Notes under the pieces: generated by a model
Database searches by the model: none
Told to the model about the DNA's origin: nothing
What the model saw: the letters and a program-made list of their open reading frames with translations, nothing else
Assembly: GCF_030272615.1 (NCBI RefSeq)
Contig: NC_081411.1
Coordinates: 834,570,136 to 834,634,135, forward strand
DNA from: Cryptomeria japonica
Lineage: Eukaryota > Streptophyta > Pinopsida > Cupressales > Cupressaceae
DNA: 64,000 bases
Direction of reading: 5' to 3'
In this document: positions 36,625 to 46,879 of the stretch, one piece after another
Layout: every line of letters begins with the position of its first letter
Position numbering within the stretch: the first letter of the stretch is position 1
Position numbers and translations under genes: made by a program

Positions 36625-36950
36625 TAAAACAAAAGTGCTATTTTACCAACAAAAGCGCTAGTTTCTCAACAATAGCACTACAACCCTAACAAAAGCGCTC
36701 AATCAGCTATCCAATAGCGCTCAAATTACAAATGCGCTAAAACAACTACACAGTAGCGTTCATTAAGTTCAATAGCGCTCAATTAAGCACTCAATAGCAC
36801 CTATTAATCGATAGCACCTAAACATGCATACAATAGCGCTAAAACATTGCCAAAGCACTCGAACAATGGGGCAATAGTGCCATTGTGGCACAGTAGCACT
36901 AGTTCATGGAGCAAAAGTGTCAAAACCATAGTTCTAGCGCTCTTGCTCTG
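36625..36950. promoter_or_regulatory. AGCGCT motif array, 5' to the antisense PMD gene of Tat-2
   Basis: About 20 copies of AGCGCT, AGCACT or AGCACC, mostly as CAATAGCGCT or AAAGCGCT at 12-25 bp spacing. It lies at the 5' side of the minus-strand PMD gene, where Tat-1 has an ATGCG array, and repeats the motif found in the leader (21720-21960). A binding or promoter role is inference. Confidence 0.5.
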
Positions 36951-37491
36951 ACTCGACTTAGACTCAGCTAAAAGCCTATCAAAAATGTGTCAAAATTCAA
37001 AATTTCAATTTACGTACCACTGGTCCGTAGTCGTCTGGCCGCTAGAACCGTCGGACTCACTCAAATCTGTGCTCGGTAATCGGTATCGGCATCTTGACTG
37101 CTGCTCGCTCCTCCAAATGTCCCTATCAGAGCTCTGGTTTCACACTGGTCGTGGTCATAAATGATCCTGTTTTCACCCCTTTCACCCCATTTATACCCTT
37201 TGCCGTCACCATAACTTTCCCCCGCTCACCGCCGTGGTCCCCGTGAACTTCCCGAGCTCCCCATTTCTCCATTTTTCCTCCATTTTCTTCTATTTTTCAC
37301 CCGTATGGCTAACTCCTTCTCTTCTACCACCCTGCCAATTTTCATTTTTTTTCAAGATATCGCCCGATTTTTTGAAATTTTTTGGCCCATCTCTTGAGGA
37401 GGCATACCACCCATTAAATTTACATTTTATGGGGCATTTTTTCACACCAGTTTTTCTTTCTTTGAAACGACGCGATAAACTGCACCGTCTC

Positions 37492-37504
37492 AAAAAGGGG
37501 CAAA
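37492..37504 (+). other. Polypurine tract of Tat-2
   Basis: AAAAAGGGGCAAA directly before the 3' LTR. Confidence 0.9.
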
Positions 37505-38889
37505 TGCAGTCACACAAATCTATCTAGCTTAATTAAATAAATATTTGCTATTTATTTGATTAAAAATCCACTAGCCATCAGTTAATTAAATTAATATTTA
37601 ATTAATTCATCTCCAAACATTCTTCTATTAATTAAATAAATTATTCAATTTATTTTAATTAATTTATTAAACCAAATTCACAATCAATTAAATGAATAAA
37701 ATCTATTTATTTAATTAAATCCCCTTTTCCTCTTTTAAATAAATTAAATAAAAACATTTATTTAAATCATTATCCCCCCCCACTTGCGTTTTTCTACAAA
37801 TGCAACTTGCACACATTTATTGAAATAAATGAATTTTTATTTTAATAAAATCCTATTTTCCCTCACCCACCAAATCCACTTGCAAAATCTAATCCCCTTC
37901 TAGATTGTTCTAACCCTTTCCTAATTAGTCTAATTCATCCCCTAATTATTGTCACATTCCTAAGCAAAATGGAGTCACTTCTCAAAGACTTCAAAAGTCT
38001 TTGAAAAGCATTTAATGTTTTGTGTGTTCAACAAATTAACCCCCAAAGTCTTCCAAGACCACTAATGGCTCTTACATGACCATTTATGGCTCTTACATAA
38101 CCATTTATGGTTATTTCAAACTTGTCTCCCCAAACATTTATTGTTTTGACCACATTTATCCTTTTCACATTTGCACAAGAGTTTATCCATTGGATAAAAG
38201 TTTTATTCTTTGAATAAAGAGTTTATTCATTCAACCAATCTTGACTTTAACTCCCTAGAGTCATATCAAGCATTTAATGCTTATTCCCTCTCCTCTCAAC
38301 CTATCTCACATTGACACTTGTCATCCTGGGATTGGGTTGAAAGCCCTCACATGGATTTGAAATCATTCAATCCTGACCCTTGTTGAGATTGCTCAATCTC
38401 AACCATCCATTGCTCCATTTTTCTTATAAATAGAGCCCATTTCTTCATAATCCAGATCCTAAAAACTTGTATGCATTTAACCTATAGGCATTTTAGAGAG
38501 CATTTAGCATAGCAAACTCATGTATTGTCATTTTGATTAAAATAAATCATTTTAGCATCAATAGCTTAATATTAGCTTCTTTATTTACATTTAGAGCAAT
38601 ATTTCAATCTCAATCTTCCATAAGCATCCATAGTGCAAAAAGCTGCTGAGAGCTACACTATTTTGGAACTTGGAGAGGAGAGGAACAAGGGAGAAGGAGC
38701 TAAGAACATGCTAACAGGCATTTGGAGATGCCTCATTATCTTTGTTTCATTAGTTAGATATATTAGCATGATTTTAGTATCTCTCTTGATATGCCTGTTT
38801 AGATTAGTTTTTGATTGACTAACACTAACGGTTTCTTGTCTTGTGTGTTATTTATCATTGACTAACCATGTCCATTTTGCAGTGCATCA
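37505..38889 (+). repeat. 3' LTR of Tat-2
   Basis: Starts TGCAGTCACA and ends GCATCA, followed by the target-site duplication ATAGG. TATAAATA is at 38425-38432. It aligns throughout with 20249-21632. The 61-codon open frame near 38633 lies in LTR sequence and is not a gene. Confidence 0.95.
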
Positions 38890-39301
38890 ATAGGAATAAA
38901 CTGTATTCTATCAAGATGCAAAATATGATCAGCTAGATCATTACAAGATATAGATTGATTGCCCGTTGTCCATACAAACAATGTAGATGAGCCTTCTTAT
39001 ATAGGCAAGGCTTATGGATATGTGAGCATACAAACATGACATGTGGCTCAATAAGAAATAAGGGTAGGTAGGAAATAGGTGTGGGTAGGTAAGAGAAATA
39101 ATATAATATTCCACATGAGGTGGAATGTAACAACAAGATAATATCAACACCATAAAAGGTGGAAATTCTCCTACACAAACTATCCCAATGTGGCACAAAC
39201 ACCCAAGTGTCTCATACTCAAACTACAATTAAATGCATGTACTTAAGTAAACTTAAGTAAGGTGTAATAATATCCATGATGATTAATTATTTACACCAAC
39301 A
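38890..39301 (-). mobile_element. Solo LTR B, right fragment
   Basis: Continues the LTR begun at 20182; its first 5 bp (ATAGG) are the duplication made by Tat-2. It ends TTTACACCAACA at 39301. Read on the minus strand it starts TGTTGGTG and has a TATATAAG box near 38996-39004. Joined, the LTR is about 474 bp, close to the 464-bp LTRs of the element at 54439-56910. No internal region is present, so it is a solo LTR. Confidence 0.88.
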
Positions 39302-39550
39302 AATTCCCTTGAAGATGTCGGTGGACCATTTATGTTGCATTCTTGCAAAACATTGTTAGCATGCAAATCTATACATATGTGTTGATAAACATCATAATGG
39401 TTAGAAAATTCAATATGTACTCTACAACAACAAGTTGTGTGTGTGTGATTTATTTTGACATAAAAATGCTTTACCATTTCAAATAATCTTTGACTAATTT
39501 TAATTTGAGGATACATACGTTGAAACTTGGCAAAAAATTGTGTTTGAGTC
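39302..39550 (-). pseudogene. Transposase-like gene, middle part
   Basis: Minus strand, between solo LTR A and solo LTR B. It reads QTQFFAKFQRMYPQIKISQ, RLFEMVKHFYVKINHTHTT and CCCRVHIEFSNHYDVYQHI, ending TSSREF at the LTR B junction. The same frame goes on at 20181 as ISSILCERVDGQVYYNKC, so both parts are one former exon. The HTHTTCCCRVH stretch, together with the Cys-rich part beyond LTR B, may be a zinc-binding region. Confidence 0.7.
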
Positions 39551-40774
39551 TATAAAGCGGAAAATCGCGATCGAACCCTAGTTGTTCTCCCCTCTTCCAA
39601 CTCCGAGGAGAGAGAAGGGAGGTTCGCTAGGATTCGATGGTTTTCACTTAGGGGAGAGACTTTACATTCAAAAGAGGGGTTGAAACCCACAAGATCCAAT
39701 CCCACACAATGCAAGATTGGATGCTAAGTGTGTTTCAAGGGTTAAGACAGCAAGGCTACCCTCTTTTGTAAAGAATGTTGATAGAAGAATTAAGCTAGGA
39801 ATGCATAGAAAGTGACAAAGATTCGTTTATAAACTGAGATAGGGATATAGGATGAAGCTGCGGACCTGGAATTAGCAGTAAAATGTCGATACGGCGTTGT
39901 CCTGCAAATTTGAGCAAAAGTTGTCGGGACAATGGCACCTGGCGCCACGGTCCTCGGAAAAATCCGCGAAACGAAGGGGGATCTGTTCGTCTCTGCACAA
40001 GGATTCCAGATCTTCAATTTCAGCCGCGTACCTGCAACCTACACACAGAAAAGTGAAGACGATTGGGGGGTTAGGGATTAGGGGTTTGCCTTTAGGTCAA
40101 ACCCCGGTTTTGGAATTAACCAAGAAATGAGCAAGAGCTGTAAATGTAAATGACTGTAAAACAAGTACTAATACCTTGTTCTAAGGATGTTTGTATCCTT
40201 ATGTGCGAAGGTATAGATGTTGTATGTTGTATGTTGTAGCATGTAGTATGTGATCTCCTCTTCAATGGTTGAATCCTTGTCTTGAATGCAACACTTAGCC
40301 TTGAATGGAGACTTGAAATGATCAATTGCTTGAAGGAATGCTTGAATGCTTGAATGCTCGAGTATAATTTCCACGCCTTTTTTCATCATGTCGAATGAAA
40401 GAGGAAAATGTAGTTTATATACTTGTCATTTAAGGCTGATAGACTGATTTTCCTGACCTTAGGCCGACCAGGAAAGTTAATTTCCAAATTGCAAACAAAA
40501 AGACCCGAGACCCCTTAGGAGACCGGGCCCAAAATAGGACCCAGGGACCAGGGCGCTGGGCGCCCTGGTCCTGAAGGACCAGGGCGCTGGGCGCTCTGGT
40601 CCCAACTCCCGGGACAGCAGGGTGCAAGGAGGTTCAGGCCAGGGTGCTTGAAAAATGCAGTTTTCAGTGTCGTGAGCAAGTTTCGGGGTCTCCATTCAGG
40701 TTGCGTGTTGCGTCACCATCGTAAAGACCGAAATACAGTCGAAATTGCAAGTGTCACAATTTTAGGACGCTACA
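39551..40774 (-). mobile_element. Solo LTR A, 1.22 kb
   Basis: Flanked by a perfect 5-bp duplication GAGTC (39546-39550 and 40775-40779). Read on the minus strand it starts TGTAGCGTCC and ends CTTTATA, so the last CA has probably become TA. A TATATAAA box lies near 40416-40424 on the minus strand. It contains two GC-rich hairpins (40545-40571 and 40576-40602). Removing it and one repeat rejoins the transposase-like frame (HFLDMT to QTQFFAKFQ). Small frames inside it are not genes. Confidence 0.87.
40545..40602. repeat. Two tandem GC-rich hairpins in solo LTR A
   Basis: Each has arms GGACCAGGGCGC and GCGCCCTGGTCC (one mismatch in the second copy) around a TGG loop; the copies are 31 bp apart. 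A role in RNA structure or packaging is possible but not shown. Confidence 0.85.
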
Positions 40775-41966
40775 GAGTCATATCCAAAAAATGTTTCGGA
40801 TGTGGATCACGAATTTTATTACCAATCCTCCTTCTTACAACATCTCTTTGATTTCAAGAGACCCTTGTGTTATTCTTCCAAAAATCTTCAATTAGGGATC
40901 TCAAGGCTTCAACAATTGCTTTATCTTTCTGTGGTAATCTACCGAAAAATGCCCATAACTCATTATTATATGGATCCTCCGCTCTTTGTCACCTTCCCAT
41001 AGCTCTCATTAGAGTTTGTCTACTTATCTTCAATTGTTTACTTGTCTTTCTAAGGAGGTGAGCTTTCTTAGTTTGAGTGCTTACAATTGTTGATGTAATG
41101 ACATGTCGTGTGGCATTACTATCTTTTGTGCGTGAGTTAGAACCAGCAGTATCATATGCATTCATTAGATTCTTCACAATAGATTTGTCGCTTGATTCAA
41201 TCAATGTTCTTAGCCCAAGAATCTTCATTATGGGCCTAAATTTCAGATTTCTCGTCATTTCAACAAATAGTTGACATCTTCCTGTCTCATTTAAAGGCTC
41301 AAAAAATATTTTCCATATCCAGTTAGCATGTCTTTGACAAGTACGCTTTGGAATCTTGTCAACCATTGGTTTCAAAACATTAGCATCAATATCAATCAAA
41401 TACTTAGGCTTTCTATGCAAAACTCTAGGAGGTGTTCTCAAACTTTGAGTTACCTCAAGATTAGGAATGTCAACAACATTAGGGATAGGTAGCATACCTT
41501 CAACCAGAGATGAAAATGATGACATAGCTTGAAATTGAGGTGTACAAGATGGTGTAGCTCCAATACTTGATGTCAGTCGTGAAGTACTTGCAATGTCAAA
41601 TGTCATAGAGGGAGTGCATTCAATATGAGATGTTGTAGACACCAATGGTGTGCCAATAAGAGATGGTGTGCCTCCAACTTGAGATGTAAGAGATGGGGTG
41701 CCTTCAGCTTGAATTGTGGTAGACATGATCTCAACCTCGGAATTGAATTGTCTCATTGCACGAAGGTTTTGCATGTGTTGCCTTTGTGTGGCCAATTTTG
41801 TCTCTCTTAGATTGGATGGATATTTCATGTTCCTCTTCAATTGGTAACTCTTCTTCTATGGTATTCAATTTCCTTTCTTCATGAAGTTGCTTCATTCCTT
41901 CTCTTTTTTTGTATTCTTAGCTTCACACTCTTCTAGTGTTACATTTTTTGGTCATTTCCTCGGCAT
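40775..41966 (-). pseudogene. Transposase-like gene, N-terminal part
   Basis: Minus strand. The likely start is ATG at 41966-41964 (MPRK, then a TGA, then PKNVTLEECEAKN). A frameshift near 41880 leads into a 283-codon open stretch (41840-40989). This has a low-complexity T/S/P region with repeats of the type TPSLTSQVGG and a conserved-looking part (WIWKIFFEPLNETGRCQLFV, FRPIMKILGL). After a TGA it continues RAEDPYNNELWAFFGRLP, VVRRRIGNKIRDPHPKHFLD up to the solo LTR A junction. The function of this part is not known to me. Confidence 0.6.
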
Positions 41967-42829
41967 GATGATGATTTCTATATGTACATGCACATAAAAG
42001 AAAATAAAGTGAATTCATAAAGAGATTTCAAGAGGCGTAAGGGGCAGTCCTAATGGATCTATGACTGTCCTAATTATGTTAGGACATTCCTAATGCATCT
42101 ATGACTGTCCTAATTATGCATATGTTAAAATGGATATATGAAATTAAAATTATTTCATGTATTCCTTTTTTAAATTATTTCATAAGATCTTAAAAAGGAT
42201 GTATGAAATTGCAAATTTTGTTTTAAACCACTAAACAAATAATTTTCTTATGCAACTTCCTTCAAATGCATTGTTAAATCTAATGTAAATCTAATAGGAT
42301 TATAATTAATTTTGACTCACACTTTTTTTCTAACATTTAAACAAAATAACACTTAATAAGTATTTAAATTCTAAAAACAAGAAAATATTACCTCAAATAT
42401 TCAAATTTGATTTAAAAAAACTATGTTCTTCCTCTTTGACATTTCCAAATGAAAACAAAGGTGGTGGAGAGCTAATGGAATGTATAAAATAACCTTGCAT
42501 AAAATCTCAACACCATGCAAAAAGCATTTTTTTGTCTGATCATGCGTAGAAAGAAGACAAAATGAGAGAATGTGAGATTGGATCACGAGTCAAGGGTCCC
42601 ATATAACCATTTTTTAGTGCAGCTCATTTCGCTAGCCATATTTGGTGCTAACCAAATAAATTCCATTGAAATTTTTCAACCTTTGATAAATTTCTACTCA
42701 ATACCCTATAATCTATACTTTATACCCTATAGTTTGATAGCCATAACCATAAAAATTAAATCATTTCAAACCTATAACAAATACCCTAAGATCATATGAC
42801 CAAATATGCTAAATCCTTGACCCTATACA
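41967..42829. other. AT-rich stretch without a recognised gene
   Basis: It would be the 5' flank of the transposase-like gene. It shows an internal duplication near 42050-42118 (CTAATGCATCTATGACTGTC twice). No terminal inverted repeat could be identified by eye. Nothing else is seen. Confidence 0.5.
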
Positions 42830-45055
42830 ATAACCATAGACCCTATAACCCAATATGCTAAACCATATGAGGTCATTATGGGTCATATGGTGTCCTAAGG
42901 GGTCATATGATGTCTTATGACCCCTTAGGACATCATATGACCCCTTAGGACACAATGTGAACCCTAATGATATGTAAGGAGTTATATGGTATCCTAAGGG
43001 GTCATAGGACACTATATGACCTGTTAGGACACCATATGACCCCTTAGGACACCATATGACCCATAACAACACTATATGGTATTCTAAGGGGTCACATGGT
43101 GTCCTAAGGGGTCATATGGTGTCTTATGACCCATTAGGACACCATATGACCCATAACAACACTATATGGTGTTCTAAGGGGCCACATGGTGTCGTAAGGG
43201 GTCATATGGTATCCTATGACCCCTTAGGGCACAATATGGTGTCGTTATGGTTTGTATGGTGTCTTAAGGGGTCATATGATTTCCTATGACCCCTTAGGAC
43301 ACCATATGACCCCTTAGGACAAAATATGGTGTCGTTATGGGTTGTATGGTGTCCTAAGGGGTCATATGGTGTCCTATGGGGCCATAGGACACCATATGAC
43401 CCCTTAGGTGTCGTAAGGGATCATATTGTGTCTTAACGGGTCATAACACAAGGTGTTGTTAGGGATCATATTGTGTCTTAATGGGTCATATGGTGTGTTA
43501 TGACCCCTTAAGACACCATATGACCCCTTGGGACACCATACGACCCATAATGACACCATATGGTGTCCTAAGGGGTCATAGGACACCATATGCCCCCTTA
43601 GGACACAATGTGAACCCTAACGACACGTAAGGCATTATATAGTATCCTAAGGGGTCATAGGACACTATATGACCCGTTAGGACACCATATGACCCATAAA
43701 GACACTATATGGTGTTCTAAGTGGTCACATGGTGTCGTAAGGGGCCATATGGTGTCCTATGACCCCTTAGGACACCATATGATCCCTTAGGACACAATAT
43801 GGTGTCGTTATGGGTCGTATAGTTTCATAAGGGGTTGTATGATGTCCTATGGGGTCATAGGACACCATATGACCCCTTAGGTGTCGTTAGGGATCATATT
43901 GTGTCTTAACGAGTCATATGGTGTGTTATGAACCCTTAAGACATAATATGACCCCTTAGGGCACCTTATGTTGTCATTATGGGTCATATGGTGTCCTATG
44001 GGATCATAAGACACCTAATGACCACTTAGGACACCATACAACCCATAATGACACCATATGGTGTCCTAAGGGGTCATATAGTGTCCTAAGGGGTCATAGG
44101 ATACCATATGATCCCTTAGGACACAATATGAAACCTAACGACATGTAAGGGGTTATGTGGTATCCTAAGGGGTCATAGGACACTATATAACCCGTTAGGA
44201 TACCATATGACCCCTTAGGACACCATATGACCCATAACAACACTATATGGTGTTCTAAGGGGTCACATGGTGTTCTAAGGGTTCATCTAGTGTCCTATGA
44301 CCCCTTAGGACACCATATGACCCCTTAGGAGACAATATGGTGTTGTTATGGGTTGTATGGTGTCATAAGGGGTCATATGGTGTCCTATGATCGCTTAAGA
44401 CACCATATCACCCCTTAGGACATAATATGGTGTGATTATGGGTCGTATGGTGTCTTAAGGGGTCATATGGTGTCCTTTGGGGTCATAGCACACCACATGA
44501 CCCCTTAGGTGTCATTAGGGATCATATTGTGTCTTAACGGGTCATATAGTGTGTTATGACCCCTTAAGACACCATATGACCCCTTAGGACACCTTATGTT
44601 GTCATTATGGGTCGTATGGTGTCCTAAGGGATCATCGCATACCATAAGACCATACTGACTCCATATGGTGTCCTAAGGGGTCATAGGACACCATACGAAC
44701 CATACTGACACCATATGGTGTACTAAGGGGTCATATTATGTCCTAAGGGGTTATATTATGACCCCTTAGGACACCATATGACCCCTAACGACACCTAAGG
44801 GGTCATATGGTGTCCTATGACCCATTAAGACACCATATGGTGTCATTATGGGTTGTATGGTGTCCTAAGGGGTCATATGGTGTCCTATGACCACTTAGGA
44901 CAAAATATGGCATCATTATGGGTCCTATGGTAACCTAAGAGGTCATATGGTGTCTTATTACCCCTTAGGACATCATATGACCCCTTACGTGTCGTTAGGG
45001 GTCATATTGTGTCCTAAGAGGTCATATGGTGTCCTATGACCCCTTAGGACATAGA
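42830..45055. repeat. Array of about 20-bp units in both orientations, centred on CATATG
   Basis: The unit CTAAGGGGTCATATGGTGTC and its reverse complement GACACCATATGACCCCTTAG alternate irregularly for 2.2 kb. Variants have GTCGTTATGGG or ACACTATATGG in place of the core. The phrase GACCCATAACAACACTATAT or its near variants recurs near 43058, 43148, 43690 and 44228, suggesting a higher-order period near 540 bp. The repeated frames (GVLRGHMVSYDPLGHHM type) are by-products. Confidence 0.93.
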
Positions 45056-45310
45056 GAGGGGATGGAGTGAGGAAGAAACTGAGAGAAAGAGGTGAGAGAG
45101 GGAATTAGATGGGTGTAAGGATGAAGAAGGAGATAGCTCAAGGGATAGGAGAATAAGATAATTGTGAGAGCTAGAGAGGGGAGGGACAAAGAAGAGTATG
45201 TATCTATAAGAATGAAGAGCCCGAGAAGAGGTAAGGGGAGAGAGAGAATATGAGATCTAGTTCATAGAGAGAGATGGAACTGCAAGGGAAGGGAGATAAA
45301 GAAGGAAGAG
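45056..45310. repeat. GA-rich low-complexity stretch
   Basis: Purine-rich DNA (GAGAGAGG, GAAGAAGGAG phrases) at the end of the palindromic-unit array. No gene is seen. Confidence 0.8.
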
Positions 45311-45336
45311 GTCAGATGGGAGTTTCTATGTACACA

Positions 45337-45437
45337 TTTGGCGCTCTCCCTATTTGGCGAGCGCCAAATGGAAAAATCCATTCATCACATTTGGCGCATG
45401 CCAAATAGGGCGAGCACCATATTTGGCTCGCGCCAAA
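45337..45437. promoter_or_regulatory. Cluster of E2F-type TTTGGCGC sites, three as palindromes
   Basis: TTTGGCGC at 45337-45344, then three 16-bp near-palindromes: TTTGGCGAGCGCCAAA at 45353, TTTGGCGCATGCCAAA at 45390 and TTTGGCTCGCGCCAAA at 45422. TTTGGCGC fits the E2F/DP consensus. A regulatory role is inference; no gene start is near. Confidence 0.55.
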
Positions 45438-46372
45438 TGGCCCGCTTAGGGAAACACCAAACCTATGGGTTGGATTTGCCTTGGGCATCCAACCCAAAAG
45501 TTTGGATGACCATTTCAGGCTAGAGATGTGTTTTTATCAGAACATTGAAAATTTTGACATATTTTTTGTCGTTCTCTCTGCTAGGTTTGCACGTGTTTCA
45601 ATGAAGTTAAAAAAAATACCGTGGTAAACTTGAGCTCCCTCTTATCTATCCAACAGTGTAATTTATTTCAAATTTTGATTTCATTAAGTCTTTCATCTAT
45701 AATTTATTTTGTCAGTGTGTCTATTTTTTGTCAAAAACCAACATGCACTATTTTGGGTATAGATTTTTACACATTCATCAGATTTTGAAAAAACTTACAT
45801 TTTTAGAAACTAGACTCCATTCTACACAGTTTAAATAAAAAAAGTTTTGATTTTTGATTTGTTTTCAATGATTTTAGGGGGGAGCACGCTCAAATTTTTG
45901 TTTTTCAAGATGCATCCATTTCAAAAATTAGTAAAAAATCTTATACTCATTAAAAAATTAGCTGAAAAATCTGGCATAAACTACAAGGTGTTAGCTAATT
46001 TCTCACTAAAGCGATTTTAAAAATTCAAAAAAAAAGTTAACATTTTAGGGGGGCCACAACAAACGCTATGTTATGTTTTTTGCATGAAAACAAGACCACT
46101 TTTTTTGGCGCCCCTTTTTGAAGCCCTTAATCTCCACCATTTTCAAAAAAAATTAGTAGTTTAGAAATTAGACTCAAAGCACTCTGGCTCTTGTTCTTGT
46201 TGCATCTTCAAATTTGGAGTGTAACTATCTTCAATTTGTCGTTGAAGTTCAAACTTTGCTGATTTTAGAAAAAAAAAAGTGGCATCTTAAGACCCCCTTT
46301 TGGTACTTCAACTTGGTGCACATACCCTCAACTACTATGGTATCTCACAGATACTAAAAGAAATACATGTAA

Positions 46373-46411
<39 letters not shown>

Positions 46412-46879
46412 AGTTGTTATGAAAATATTAAGATCATGTAAAGCAACGAAATCAACTCCTAACTAAGGTGCATAATTATGTATGATTCGCCTCTTCTTAA
46501 ATCAATATTGAAACAACTACTATGGTAGGAGATTGTTTACAAAAATCAGGTCTAGAGGTTATACCCTAATGAAAACAAGGCGATTTTGTAAATAGTGTGA
46601 CATTGATTGCAAAAACAAATTTTACAGTTAACTTACAAAACATATAAGTTTGAAAACTTACCTAGGAATGTCTCTTGCCACTTCCACTTCGTCTCCCACT
46701 GACTTTCACAAACCTTGTTAATGGGGGTTAAAATATCGTACCTCAACCACCACGAAACCCTAATAAGTTCAAAGGAAAACAAACAAAAATTGAAGTGACC
46801 TGATAGATTTTAAAAATTACAAACTGTAAAAGCACTTATAGAGGAAAAAAAATTAGGGTTAACAAGTTAAAAAATCTCA
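45438..46879. other. AT-rich stretch with a TA microsatellite, no gene recognised
   Basis: Low-complexity A/T-rich DNA. A (TA)n run lies at 46376-46408. On the minus strand a GTAAGT-type site follows GACATTCCTAG near 46660, but no convincing exon could be read. Confidence 0.5.

Larger units (their letters stand above)
20249..38889 (+). mobile_element. Complete Tat-lineage Ty3/gypsy element Tat-2, 18.6 kb, with both LTRs
   Basis: Flanked by a perfect 5-bp target-site duplication ATAGG (20244-20248 and 38890-38894) and bounded by TG...CA LTRs of 1384 and 1385 bp. The internal part holds gag, protease, G-patch linker, RT, RNase H, second RNase H and integrase on +, then a minus-strand PMD gene. 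The LTRs differ by only a few percent by eye, mostly transitions, so insertion is fairly recent, yet all genes carry nonsense codons. It sits inside solo LTR B, which sits inside the transposase-like gene. Confidence 0.95.

Noticed and set aside
38633-38818. 61-codon frame near the end of the Tat-2 3' LTR
   Set aside because: It lies wholly in LTR sequence; the matching region of the 5' LTR does not support a protein.
38933-39202. Overlapping minus-strand frames in solo LTR B, also at 54572-54803 and 56605-56811
   Set aside because: They recur only because the LTR is repeated; two frames are open at once and neither resembles a protein family.
42809-43589. Repetitive frames with HMVSYDPLGHHM-type peptides on both strands
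   Set aside because: They follow from the 20-bp palindromic unit; both strands give the same kind of peptide, and no start or gene context supports coding.
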